Shown here: positions 48,011 through 56,238 of the stretch, one piece after another
Numbering within the stretch: position 1 is the stretch's first letter
Layout of the letters: every line of letters starts with the position of its first letter
Assembly (NCBI GenBank): GCA_001298575.1
Contig: LJCV01000166.1
Span: 1-64,000, forward strand
Length of the DNA: 64,000 nt
Reading direction: 5' to 3'
Origin: Actinobacteria bacterium OK074
Lineage (GTDB): Bacteria; Actinomycetota; Actinomycetes; Streptomycetales; Streptomycetaceae
Notes under the pieces: generated by a model
The model's database searches: none
The model's input: only the letters and a program-made list of their open reading frames with translations
Told to the model about the DNA's origin: nothing
Translations under genes and position numbers: made by a program

Positions 48011-48853
48011 ATGCCCCAGCACACCTCCGGGGCCGACCGGGCGGCGATCCCCGCGGCCGCCCGCGACGGCGAGAGCGTGCGCCCGCCCGCTCCCTCGACG
48101 CTCGACGAGTTGTGGCGCTCGTACAAGGAGACCGGCGACGAACGGCTGCGGGAGCAGCTGATCCTGCACTACTCGCCGCTGGTGAAGTACGTGGCCGGAC
48201 GGGTCAGCGTGGGGCTGCCGCCCAACGTCGAGCAGGCCGACTTCGTGTCCTCCGGTGTCTTCGGACTGATCGACGCGATCGAGAAGTTCGACATCGACCG
48301 GGAGATCAAGTTCGAGACGTACGCGATCACCCGCATCCGGGGCGCCATGATCGACGAACTGCGGGCGCTGGACTGGATCCCCCGGTCGGTACGGCAGAAG
48401 GCACGCAACGTCGAGCGGGCGTACGCGACCCTGGAGGCACGGCTGCGGCGCACCCCCACGGAAGGGGAGGTCGCCGCCGAACTCGGCATCGCGGTGGAGG
48501 AACTGCACGCCGTCTTCAGTCAGTTGTCCCTCGCCAACGTGGTCGCCCTGGAAGAACTGCTGCACGTCGGCAGCGAGGGCGGCGACCGGCTGAGCCTGAT
48601 GGACACGCTGGAGGACACCGCCGCGGACAACCCCGTGGAGGTGGCCGAGGACCGCGAACTGCGCCGCTTCCTCGCCCGGGCCATCAACACCCTGCCCGAC
48701 CGGGAGAAGACCGTCGTCACGCTCTACTACTACGAGGGCCTCACCCTGGCCGAGATCGGCAACGTCCTCGGAGTCACCGAGAGCCGCGTGAGCCAGATCC
48801 ACACCAAGTCGGTGCTCCAGCTGCGGGCGAAACTGGCGGCGTTCGGGCGCTGA
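48011..48853 (+). CDS. whiG: RNA polymerase sigma factor WhiG
   Basis: 280 aa, FliA-type sigma-28 factor that commits aerial hyphae to sporulation, directing whiH and whiI. Region 2 ([13 protein letters not shown]...[18 protein letters not shown]), region 3 and region 4 ([29 protein letters not shown]) are intact. ATG at 48011 matches the known WhiG N-terminus (MPQHTSG). The anti-sigma RsiG is encoded elsewhere. Confidence 0.97.
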   Translation: MPQHTSGADRAAIPAAARDGESVRPPAPSTLDELWRSYKETGDERLREQLILHYSPLVKYVAGRVSVGLPPNVEQADFVSSGVFGLIDAIEKFDIDREIKFETYAITRIRGAMIDELRALDWIPRSVRQKARNVERAYATLEARLRRTPTEGEVAAELGIAVEELHAVFSQLSLANVVALEELLHVGSEGGDRLSLMDTLEDTAADNPVEVAEDRELRRFLARAINTLPDREKTVVTLYYYEGLTLAEIGNVLGVTESRVSQIHTKSVLQLRAKLAAFGR

Positions 48854-48971
48854 CGAGCGTTTGCGGGGGCGGGGCGGCTCGCCGCGGCAGCGGGTCGCTG
48901 ACCTCCGCGGATCACGTCACAGTGGATCGAGTGCCTCCCCATGGCGGCGGTCCGTCCGTAAAGTGGATGCC

Positions 48972-49553
48972 GTGCCAAGGATTCGAGCGGCCTCCGTGGC
49001 CGAGCACCGGTCGATGCAGCGAGCGTCCCTCCTGGACGCGGCGCGTTCCCTGCTGTCCGAGGGCGGCACCGACGCCCTGACCTTCCCGGCCCTCGCCGAG
49101 CGCACGGGGCTCGCGCGGTCCTCCGTGTACGAGTACTTCCGCTCGCGCGCGGCCGTCGTGGAAGAACTGTGCGAGGTCGACTTCCCGGTCTGGGCCGCGG
49201 ACGTCTCGGCGGCGATGGAACGCGCGGACACCCCCGAGGCCAAGGTCGAGGCATACGTACGGCAGCAACTGGCGCTGGTGGGGGACCGGCGGCACCGCGC
49301 GGTCGTCGCCATCTCCGCGAGCGAACTGGACGCCGGAGCCCGCGAGAAGATCCGCGCCGCACACGGCGGACTGGTGACCATGGTCGTCGAGGCCCTCGCC
49401 GAGATGGGCCACGCCCAGCCCCGCATGGCGGCGATGCTGCTCCAGGGGGTCGTGGACGCGGCGGTACGGCGGATCGAGTTCGGCGCGGTGGAGGAACCCG
49501 AGGTCATCACGGACGCGGCGGTCACGATGGCGCTGCGGGGAGTCCGGGGGTAG
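48972..49553 (+). CDS. TetR/AcrR family regulator
   Basis: 193 aa from GTG 48972. The N-terminal helix-turn-helix is RASLLDAARSLLSEGGTDALTFPALAERTGLARSSVYEYFRSR (about 17-60), with a TetR-type ligand domain after it. TAAAGT lies 8 nt upstream, suggesting a leaderless or nearly leaderless message. The same gene follows whiG in S. coelicolor. Confidence 0.88.
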   Translation: MPRIRAASVAEHRSMQRASLLDAARSLLSEGGTDALTFPALAERTGLARSSVYEYFRSRAAVVEELCEVDFPVWAADVSAAMERADTPEAKVEAYVRQQLALVGDRRHRAVVAISASELDAGAREKIRAAHGGLVTMVVEALAEMGHAQPRMAAMLLQGVVDAAVRRIEFGAVEEPEVITDAAVTMALRGVRG

Positions 49554-49568
49554 GGGCCGGCCGTAGCG

Positions 49569-49910
49569 TTACGGCACCGCAGGCAGCGGCACCCCAGCCA
49601 CCGGCAGCAGCCGCGAAGGCCCTCCGTCCAGCAGCCACCCCGGCAGCAGCGACAGCGGATTCAGGTACGTCTCGCCGCTGCGCAGGCCCCAGTGCAGGCA
49701 GCCCGCCGCGCAGTGCGCCGGCCCCGGCTCCAGTACGCCCACCACCTCGCCCGCAGCCACCGTGTCACCCTTCGCCACCGAGGCCCGTACGGGGCCGTAC
49801 GTCGTCCGCAGGGGTGGTGCGCCCGTGCCCGCCAGCTCGATCGAGACCACGCCCCGGCCTGCCACCCGGCCCGCGAAGGACACCCGGCCCGCCGCCACCG
49901 CACGGACCGC
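49569..49910 (-). pseudogene. 3' part of M23 (lysostaphin-type) peptidase gene, cut at the junction
   Basis: The C-terminal half of an M23 domain is intact: VRAVAAGRVSFAGRVAGRG, then HCAAGCLHWGL with the HxxG metal region. The usual signal peptide and the GHRGVDL half, with the first zinc ligands, are missing. The frame continues to 49988, but only as antisense of the ATPase gene. The gene normally precedes rpsB-tsf, which are absent here. Confidence 0.85.
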
Positions 49911-49925
49911 CGCGCGCACCGGTAC
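49895..49925. other. Rearrangement junction
   Basis: Authentic M23 peptidase sequence ends and authentic ArsA-like ATPase sequence begins within about 49895-49925. Left of it gene order follows S. coelicolor about SCO5566-5623; right of it about SCO2128-2115. Confidence 0.75.
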
Positions 49926-51018
49926 CCGTACGTTGCTGCTGGGGGCGGACCCCGTCGACAGTCTTGGTGTCGCCCTCGGCACGGCCACCGGTCAGGAGCC
50001 CGTGCGGGTCACCGGGACCCTGACCGTCCGGCGGCCCGACCCCGCCACCGGCTTCCGGGAGGATCTCGCCGCGCTTCAGGAGCGTGCCGGTACCGTGCTC
50101 GATCTGCTCGGGGCCACCCGGCTGGATCCGGACGAGCTCACCCCGCTCCCCGGTGCCCATGAGCTCTCGCTCCTGCGCGCCCTGCGCGACGCCGCGCTGT
50201 CGGAGTCGTACGACCTGCTCGTCGTCGACCTGCCGCCGGTCACCGAGGCGCTCGCGCTGCTCGCGCTGCCGGAGGAGCTCCGGCGCTACCTGCGCCGTCT
50301 GCTGCCGCCGGAGCGGCAGGCCGCCCGCGCGCTGCGGCCGGTGCTCGGGCGGCTCGCCGGTGTTCCCATGCCCGCCGAGTGGCTGTACGAGACCGCCGCC
50401 CGCTGGGACCTCGAACTCGCCGCCCTCACCGCCGTCCTGGCCGACCGCGGCACCGGCGTACACCTGGTCGCCGAGCCCGGCCCGGCCGCCGCCGACGCCG
50501 TCCGCACCGCCGCCACCGGCTTCGCCCTGCGCGGCCTGCGCGTCGAGAGGGTGCTCGCCAACCGCGTCCTGCCCGACGCCGCCGACCCCTGGCTCGGCGG
50601 CCTGGTCGCGCAGCAGCGCAAGACCGTGGAGGAGTGGCAGCAGTCGTACGACGACGTCCACATCGTTCCCCATCTCGGGCGTGATCCGCGTGGTGACGAC
50701 GATCTCGCCGTACTCGGGCTGCCCGCCGTCGGCCCGGCCCCGGCACCCGTCGAGTGGCCCGTCGTCGACCGGATCGCCGAGGACGGCGTGCTCGTCTGGC
50801 ACATCCCGCTGCCCGGTGCGCGCCGCGAGGACCTCGACCTCGTCCGCCGCGGCGACGAACTCTTCGTCACCGCCGGGCCGTTCCGCCGGATCGTCCCGCT
50901 CCCCTCCGCCCTGCGCCGCTGCACCGTGGCCGGGGCCGCCCTGCGCGAGGGCGAGCTGCGCGTCCGCTTCGCGCCCGACCCCGAGCTGTGGCCCCGCCCC
51001 GCCACCGCGCACCCGTGA
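49906..51018 (+). pseudogene. ArsA/GET3-like ATPase lacking its P-loop, cut at the junction
   Basis: The sequence from ARTGTRTLLLGADPVDSLGVALG onward is a continuous ArsA-like protein: YDLLVVDLPPVTEAL (Walker B region), a helical central part, and a C-terminal HSP20/ArsA_HSP20-like domain (DGVLVWHIPLPGARREDLDL...). The family begins with a deviant Walker A about 30 residues earlier, and that part is missing. Possible starts (TTG 49933, GTG 50002) would give an ATP-binding-deficient protein. It lies upstream of the DUF5304 gene and glkA. Confidence 0.8.
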
Positions 51019-51074
51019 ATCGGGTACCCCGTTCGGGTAACGTCGGGAGTACGAACCGCAGTCAGGAGTCCGCC

Positions 51075-51638
51075 ATGAGCGAAGAGCTCCCCACCCCCGA
51101 CGCCGCTCACCAGGAGCCCGCCCGGGACCAGGCCGCCGAGGAGACGCACGAGGTGCGGACCACCGACGCCGACGCCTGGTCCACCGCCTGCGCCGAGGAC
51201 CTCGCCGCCGAGAAGGCCCGCCGCCGCGCCCAGTACGGGCCCCCGCCCGGCTCCGCCGCCGAGGAGCTGCGCCGCCTCGTCGACACCGTGGCCGGGAAGC
51301 TGGACAAGCTGACCGGCCTGCCCACCCCGCTGCTCGGCGCCGCCGCCTCGGGCGCGGCCCAGCAGGTGGTCCACCAGGTCGTTCAGCAGGCCAAGGCCGT
51401 CGTCGAACCGGTGATGGAGCGCAACCCGGACGTCTTCGACCACCTCGCCGCCGCCGGCTCCGAACTCCTCGCCGCCTACCGCTCCGCCGTCGAGGCCCAG
51501 GAACGCCGCTGGACCAGCCGCGACGTACCCGGCGCCCGCGCGTCCGGTGAGTCGCGTGACTCTCGCGAGTCCGGTGATTCGAGTGATCCGCGCGACGACG
51601 GGCAAGGGACCGGCGAGCAACGCATCGACCTCGACTAG
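51075..51638 (+). CDS. DUF5304 family protein
   Basis: 187 aa acidic protein with AGGAG 8 nt before the ATG. It has TDADAWSTACAEDLAAEKARRR, a helical middle, and a Ser/Arg/Asp-rich tail. The orthologue SCO2127 stands directly upstream of glkA and influences glucose repression in some reports; its mechanism is unknown. TAACGT about 35 nt upstream could be a -10 box. Confidence 0.85.
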   Translation: MSEELPTPDAAHQEPARDQAAEETHEVRTTDADAWSTACAEDLAAEKARRRAQYGPPPGSAAEELRRLVDTVAGKLDKLTGLPTPLLGAAASGAAQQVVHQVVQQAKAVVEPVMERNPDVFDHLAAAGSELLAAYRSAVEAQERRWTSRDVPGARASGESRDSRESGDSSDPRDDGQGTGEQRIDLD

Positions 51639-51765
51639 AGGGCCCTCGCACGGCCCCGCGCCACCGCGTCGCGGGCCGTCCCACCTCCTCGGGAGCTGCC
51701 GGACACCCCCCGGCCCCCTCGGGTACGGTTGGCCGTAGCGGGGCTCGACCGAAACTGAGGGATTC

Positions 51766-52719
51766 ATGGGACTCACCATCGGCGTCGATATCGGCGGTAC
51801 GAAGATCGCGGCCGGTGTGGTCGACGAGGAAGGACACATCCTCTCGACCCACAAGGTGCCGACCCCCGGCACGCCGGAAGCGATCGTGGACGCCATCGCC
51901 GCCGCCGTCGAGGGTGCCCGCGCGGGCCACGAGATCGTGGGCGTGGGCATCGGCGCCGCCGGATACGTCAACCGGCAGCGTTCCACGGTCTACTTCGCGC
52001 CCAACATCGACTGGCGCCAGGAACCGCTGAAGGAGAAGGTCGAGGCCCGCGTGGGCCTCCCCGTCGTCGTGGAGAACGACGCGAACGCCGCCGCGTGGGG
52101 CGAGTACCGGTTCGGCGCCGGCAAGGGCCACCGCAACGTCATCTGCATCACGCTCGGCACCGGCCTCGGCGGCGGCATCATCATCGGCAACAAGCTCCGC
52201 CGCGGCCACTTCGGCGTGGCCGCCGAGTTCGGCCACATCCGGATGGTGCCGGACGGGCTGCTGTGCGGCTGCGGCTCGCAGGGCTGCTGGGAGCAGTACG
52301 CCTCGGGGCGCGCCCTCGTCCGGTACGCCAAGCAGCGCGCCAACGCGACCCCCGAGAACGCGGAGATCCTGCTCGCGCTCGGCACCGGCACCCCCGACGG
52401 CATCGAGGGCAAGCACATCTCGGTGGCCGCCCGCCAGGGCGACCCGGTCGCGGTCGACTCCTACCGCGAACTGGCCCGCTGGGCCGGCGCGGGCCTCGCC
52501 GACCTCGCCTCCCTGTTCGACCCGTCCGCCTTCATCGTCGGCGGCGGCCTCTCGGACGAGGGCGAACTGGTCCTGGACCCGATCCGCAAGTCCTACAAGC
52601 GCTGGCTGGTGGGCGGCAACTGGCGGCCGGTCGCAGACGTCATCGCGGCCCAACTGGGCAACGAGGCGGGGCTGGTCGGTGCCGCGGACCTGGCGAGAGA
52701 GCCCGATCCGATCATGTAA
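51766..52719 (+). CDS. glkA: Glucokinase (ROK family)
   Basis: 317 aa. The phosphate motif DIGGTK is at 8-13, catalytic Asp in VENDANAAAWGE, and the ROK zinc motif CGCGSQGCWEQYASG at about 167-181. It phosphorylates glucose delivered by GlcP and is required for glucose repression in S. coelicolor. ATG 51766 with GAGGGA upstream. A hairpin terminator follows. Confidence 0.96.
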   Translation: MGLTIGVDIGGTKIAAGVVDEEGHILSTHKVPTPGTPEAIVDAIAAAVEGARAGHEIVGVGIGAAGYVNRQRSTVYFAPNIDWRQEPLKEKVEARVGLPVVVENDANAAAWGEYRFGAGKGHRNVICITLGTGLGGGIIIGNKLRRGHFGVAAEFGHIRMVPDGLLCGCGSQGCWEQYASGRALVRYAKQRANATPENAEILLALGTGTPDGIEGKHISVAARQGDPVAVDSYRELARWAGAGLADLASLFDPSAFIVGGGLSDEGELVLDPIRKSYKRWLVGGNWRPVADVIAAQLGNEAGLVGAADLAREPDPIM

Positions 52720-52733
52720 ACCGCGCCTTACGG

Positions 52734-52772
52734 CGTTCCCCGCGCCCCTCGGTTTCAGGGGCGCGGGGAACG
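52734..52772 (+). terminator. Terminator after glkA, made of the interspersed repeat
   Basis: CGTTCCCCGCGCCCCT / AGGGGCGCGGGGAACG, 16-bp perfect stem with a 7-nt loop. It shares GGGGCGCGGGGAAC with the repeats at 6.1 and 36.8 kb. Confidence 0.8.
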
Positions 52773-52844
52773 GTGCCCGCATCCCGCCGACCCGCGCTCG
52801 GCCAGACCCTCGTAACCCCCCCGTCACCAACTATCTTGATCCCC

Positions 52845-53597
52845 ATGGTGACGCCCCCACTGCCCAACTCCCTTACCGAACCCGACGGTTCAGCGGTCAT
52901 CCGCGTCCTCGGCTACAACATCCGCTCGATGCGCGACGACACCGACGCCCTCGCCCGTGTGATCACCGCCTGCGCCCCGGACGTCGTACTGATCCAGGAA
53001 GCCCCCCGCTTCTTCCGCTGGCGCAAGAAGCTCGCGCGGCTCGCGCGCGCCTCGGACCTCGTCATCCTCTCCGGCGGCGGCACCGCCGCGGGGCCGGCCC
53101 TGCTGTGCGGCCTCCGGGCCACCGTCGAGCGCACGGAGGACGTCCTCCTTCCCCTCACCCCGGGCCAGCACCGCCGCGGCTTCGCGACCGCGGTCGTACG
53201 GTTCGGCGGTGTGCGCGTCGGTGTGCTCAGCTGCCACTTGAGCCTCCAGAAGCACGAACGTCACGAGCAGGCCGGGTTGCTCCTCGATCGGGTCGCCGAT
53301 CTCGACGTGCCGTACGCCGTCGTGGGCGGTGATCTCAACGAGCGTCCCGGCGGGCGTACCTTCCAGCGGCTGACCGCCGAGCTTCAGGACTGCTGGGCCA
53401 CCGCTCCCTGGGGTGCCGAGTACACGTCCACGCCCGCCGATCCCCATCAGCGGATCGACGCCCTCTTCGCCACGAAGGGGGTCGAGGTGCTCGGGTGCGG
53501 GGTTCCGGTCGGGCTGCCCGGGGTGACCGAGGCAGATCTGAGGGCGGCCACGGACCATCTTCCGGTCCTGGCCGCCCTCCGTGTCCCGGCTGTCTGA
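52845..53597 (+). CDS. Endonuclease/exonuclease/phosphatase family protein
   Basis: 250 aa EEP-fold hydrolase: GYNIRSM (N-terminal Asn), IQEAPRF (catalytic Glu), SCHLS, VVGGDLNERPG (Asp/Asn), and ATDHLPVLA (C-terminal Asp-His). Intact catalytic set; substrate could be nucleic acid or a phospho-ester. TATCTT (52832-52837) lies 7 nt before the ATG, suggesting a leaderless message. Confidence 0.88.
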   Translation: MVTPPLPNSLTEPDGSAVIRVLGYNIRSMRDDTDALARVITACAPDVVLIQEAPRFFRWRKKLARLARASDLVILSGGGTAAGPALLCGLRATVERTEDVLLPLTPGQHRRGFATAVVRFGGVRVGVLSCHLSLQKHERHEQAGLLLDRVADLDVPYAVVGGDLNERPGGRTFQRLTAELQDCWATAPWGAEYTSTPADPHQRIDALFATKGVEVLGCGVPVGLPGVTEADLRAATDHLPVLAALRVPAV

Positions 53598-53608
53598 GCC
53601 GCCCGGGC

Positions 53609-54241
53609 TCAGACCACGGCGCCCCGCCCGGGGTCGTCACCGTCCTCGTCGTCCGTCTTCATGCGGAGCACCAGCGTGGCGAAGCCGCCGAGGAAGCCGC
53701 CGACGCCGACCGTCGTCAGCCACCAGGTCATCTCCCAGCCGAGCAGTACCGCCAGCAGGATCAGCAGCGGTCCGCCGAGCACCGCGAGCCACGCGAACTT
53801 CGCCGTCGTGTCGCCCGAGGGCAGCGGCGGCGGTTCCGGCGGTACGAAGTGGCCCTCGTCGTCCTCGTCGAAGTCCTCCTCAGCGGGGCTGGGCGTGCTG
53901 TAGTCGCGGGGGCCCACGCCGGGTGCGAAGGATACGGAGCTGCCCAGCGGCTTGGCGGGCGTGTCCTTCACGTCGTCGGCGCCGGCGCCGCTGCCCGCGC
54001 CGGCGGTGGTGTCGGAGTCGCCGGTGTCGGTGGTGTTGGTGTCCACCTCCAGCAGCGCCAGGTCCTCGATGGGCTTGAACGGCTTGGCCCCCGGCGGGTC
54101 CGGCGGCTCCTCGCCGTACCCGGCGACGATCGCCTCCCACGCGGCGGCCTCGTCGAACGGGACGTTCTGCTCGTCCGGCTCTTGGCCCTCCCGACCCTCC
54201 TGGCCCTCCCGGCCCTCGCGGTCGGAATCGTGCTCAGCCAC
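53609..54241 (-). CDS. Acidic membrane protein with two C-terminal membrane segments
   Basis: 210 aa. The N-terminal 140 residues are acidic and disordered (GREGQEGREGQE repeat, DFDEDDEGHF), followed by two membrane segments (FAWLAVLGGPLLILLAVLLG and WLTTVGVGGFLGGFATLVL). No known domain. GTG start overlaps the esterase stop by 8 nt, so the two are one operon. Confidence 0.8.
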   Translation of the reverse strand: MAEHDSDREGREGQEGREGQEPDEQNVPFDEAAAWEAIVAGYGEEPPDPPGAKPFKPIEDLALLEVDTNTTDTGDSDTTAGAGSGAGADDVKDTPAKPLGSSVSFAPGVGPRDYSTPSPAEEDFDEDDEGHFVPPEPPPLPSGDTTAKFAWLAVLGGPLLILLAVLLGWEMTWWLTTVGVGGFLGGFATLVLRMKTDDEDGDDPGRGAVV

Positions 54242-55016
54242 CCGTGGCCGTCCCTTCCTGCTGTTCCGCGCGGACCAGGCGGCCTACGAACGCCCGGCTC
54301 TCCTCGAAGATCCGCTCCGCGTCATGGTCCAACGTCGCCACGTGGTAGCTCTGTTCCAGCAGGATCTCCGTCACGTCCGTGGACGACACCCGGCTCAGGA
54401 TGCGCGCCGAGTCGACCGGCGGCACCACGTGGTCCTGCACGCTGTGCAGCAGCAGGAGGGGCTGCGTGACCTGGGGCAGTTCGCCGTCGAGCAGCCGCAG
54501 GAAGTTCCGGAAGGAGTGCGCCGCGTGCAGCGGCACCCGGTCGTAGCCGACCTCGGCCCCGCCCTCCTTGGCGATGTCGCTGGTGATGCCCTTCGTGCTG
54601 GGGACCACGTGGCGCAGTACCGGAAGGGCGTACGGCGCCGCGCCGTGCATCCGGTTCGCCGGGTTGACCAGGACCAGGCCGCTGACCTCGGCCCCGTGCT
54701 TCGCGGCCAGCCGCAGCGCCAGCGCGCCGCCCATGGACAGACCGAAGACGAACACCCGCTCGCAGCGTTCGCGCAGGGCCCGCAGCTCGCGGTCCACCTC
54801 CGCGTACCAGTCCTGCCAGCCGGTGAGCTGCATGTCCTGCCAGCGCGTGCCGTGGCCGGGCAGCAGCGGCAGGGACACGGTCAGGCCGTGCTCGGCGAGA
54901 TGCTCCGCCCAGGGGCGCAGCGACTGGGGGGACCCGGTGAAGCCGTGGCAGAGGAGGACACCGGCCTCCCCGCCCTCATGGCGGTACGGCTCGGCTCCAG
55001 GGAGGACCGGCACCAT
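54234..55016 (-). CDS. Alpha/beta hydrolase (carboxylesterase-like)
   Basis: 260 aa from ATG 55016 (GTG 55013 or ATG 55031 are alternatives; AGGAG favours the first pair). HGFTGSP oxyanion loop, nucleophile elbow GLSMGG, Asp in HSVQDHVVPP, and His in SYHVATLDHD form the catalytic triad, matching the Est30 carboxylesterase/monoacylglycerol lipase group. Substrate unknown; a lipid role fits the divergent plsC. Confidence 0.9.
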   Translation of the reverse strand: MVPVLPGAEPYRHEGGEAGVLLCHGFTGSPQSLRPWAEHLAEHGLTVSLPLLPGHGTRWQDMQLTGWQDWYAEVDRELRALRERCERVFVFGLSMGGALALRLAAKHGAEVSGLVLVNPANRMHGAAPYALPVLRHVVPSTKGITSDIAKEGGAEVGYDRVPLHAAHSFRNFLRLLDGELPQVTQPLLLLHSVQDHVVPPVDSARILSRVSSTDVTEILLEQSYHVATLDHDAERIFEESRAFVGRLVRAEQQEGTATGG

Positions 55017-55370
55017 CGGTCTCCTGTTCATGAGAGGGGCTGGTTCATGAGAGAAGCGTGTTCGCAAGGACTGTTCTCAGCGATGTGTTCGCAGGAGTGT
55101 GGTCGGAGCGGGCTGTTCAGGGGCTGTGCGAAGCGGCTGTTCCGGCTGCTGGTCTTCAGGCTGGTCTTCGAGCTGGTCTTCGGGCTGTTCTTCAGTACGG
55201 GCGGGTTCACGAGACACGTTCACAGGGGCAAGGGGTATTTCATGAGAGATCCATGAACGGTTTCGGATGTAGTTCACCGTACGCGACGGCACTGACACCG
55301 ACCAGGGCCGTAGGCTCCTTTGGCGGTGCTCCGGGTTAAGGTCTGATCCACAGATACGGGAGGCACTCGG
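55017..55370. other. Divergent region between esterase and plsC
   Basis: About 350 nt without a gene; short minus-strand frames there only read the 12-nt tandem repeat. It must hold promoters for both genes. Confidence 0.35.
55150..55197. repeat. Four units of a 12-nt tandem repeat
   Basis: CTGGTCTTCAGG, CTGGTCTTCGAG, CTGGTCTTCGGG and CTGTTCTTCAGT in succession (55150-55197). On the minus strand it would encode a Lys/Thr/Ser or Glu/Asp/Gln repeat. Confidence 0.75.
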
Positions 55371-56108
55371 TTGTTGTACGGCGCGATGAAGGTTTCCGTC
55401 GGGGGGCCGCTGAAGCTCGCCTTCCGGCCCTGGGTGGAGGGCCTGGAGAACGTTCCCGCCGACGGCCCCGCGATCCTGGCGAGCAATCACCTCTCGTTCT
55501 CCGACTCGTTCTTCCTGCCCGCGGTCCTGGACCGCAAGGTGACCTTCATCGCGAAGGCCGAGTACTTCACCACCCCGGGCGTCAAGGGACGGCTGACGGC
55601 CGCCTTCTTCAAGGGCGTCGGACAGCTCCCGGTGGACCGCTCCGGCGGGCGCGGCGCGGGCGAGGCCGCCATCAAGAGCGGCATCGACGTCATCGAACGC
55701 GGTGAACTGTTCGGCATCTACCCGGAGGGCACCCGCTCGCCCGACGGCCGTCTCTACCGCGGCAAACCGGGCGGCCTCGCGCGCGTGGCGCTCGCCACCG
55801 GCGCGCCCGTCATCCCCGTCGCGATGATCGACACGGAGAAGATCCAGCCTCCGGGCAAGATCATGCCCAAGCTGATGCGCCCCGGCATCCGCATCGGCCA
55901 GCCCCTCGACTTCACCCGCTACCAGGGCATGGAACAGGACCGCTTCGTCCTGCGCGCCCTGACCGACGAGGTCATGTACGAGATCATGAAACTCTCCGGC
56001 CAGGAGTACGTCGACGTCTACGCGGCCGCGGCCAAGCGGGAGATCGCCGAGGCGGCGAAGGCGGAGAAGCAGGCCCAGAAGGCGAAGAAGAACGAGGCCG
56101 ACTCCTAG
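55371..56108 (+). CDS. plsC: 1-acylglycerol-3-phosphate O-acyltransferase (PlsC-like)
   Basis: 245 aa. TTG start at 55371 or 55374 behind GGGAGG. The acyltransferase motifs NHLSFSD (HX4D), FKGVGQLPVDR and YPEGTRSPDG are complete. It makes phosphatidic acid from lysophosphatidic acid at the membrane. The C-terminus is a Lys/Ala/Glu helix. Divergent from the esterase. Confidence 0.9.
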   Translation: MLYGAMKVSVGGPLKLAFRPWVEGLENVPADGPAILASNHLSFSDSFFLPAVLDRKVTFIAKAEYFTTPGVKGRLTAAFFKGVGQLPVDRSGGRGAGEAAIKSGIDVIERGELFGIYPEGTRSPDGRLYRGKPGGLARVALATGAPVIPVAMIDTEKIQPPGKIMPKLMRPGIRIGQPLDFTRYQGMEQDRFVLRALTDEVMYEIMKLSGQEYVDVYAAAAKREIAEAAKAEKQAQKAKKNEADS

Positions 56109-56238
56109 ACTTTCGCGGGAGAGGACGCGCCCTGGCGTGGCTTCCAGGGGCGCGGGGCCGTGACACCGCGCGGTTCGCGAGCGACCACGCCGGACCCGCG
56201 GCCGTCGACGGCCCAAGCCGACCAGCATCGGGGGGACC
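56109..56238 (+). other. plsC-macS gap with repeat fragment
   Basis: 130 nt containing GGGGCGCGGGGCC (about 56149-56161), a fragment like the interspersed repeat. The macS promoter was not located. Confidence 0.35.

Noticed and set aside
49762..49905. N-terminal part of the ATPase frame before the junction
   Set aside because: These codons read the M23 peptidase gene antisense; they do not contain a P-loop and are not ATPase sequence.
49765..52830. 1021-codon minus-strand ORF
   Set aside because: Antisense shadow of the ATPase, DUF5304 and glkA genes; no conserved motif.
55028..55210. 60-codon minus-strand ORF upstream of the esterase
   Set aside because: It only translates the 12-nt tandem repeat and lacks a ribosome binding site.
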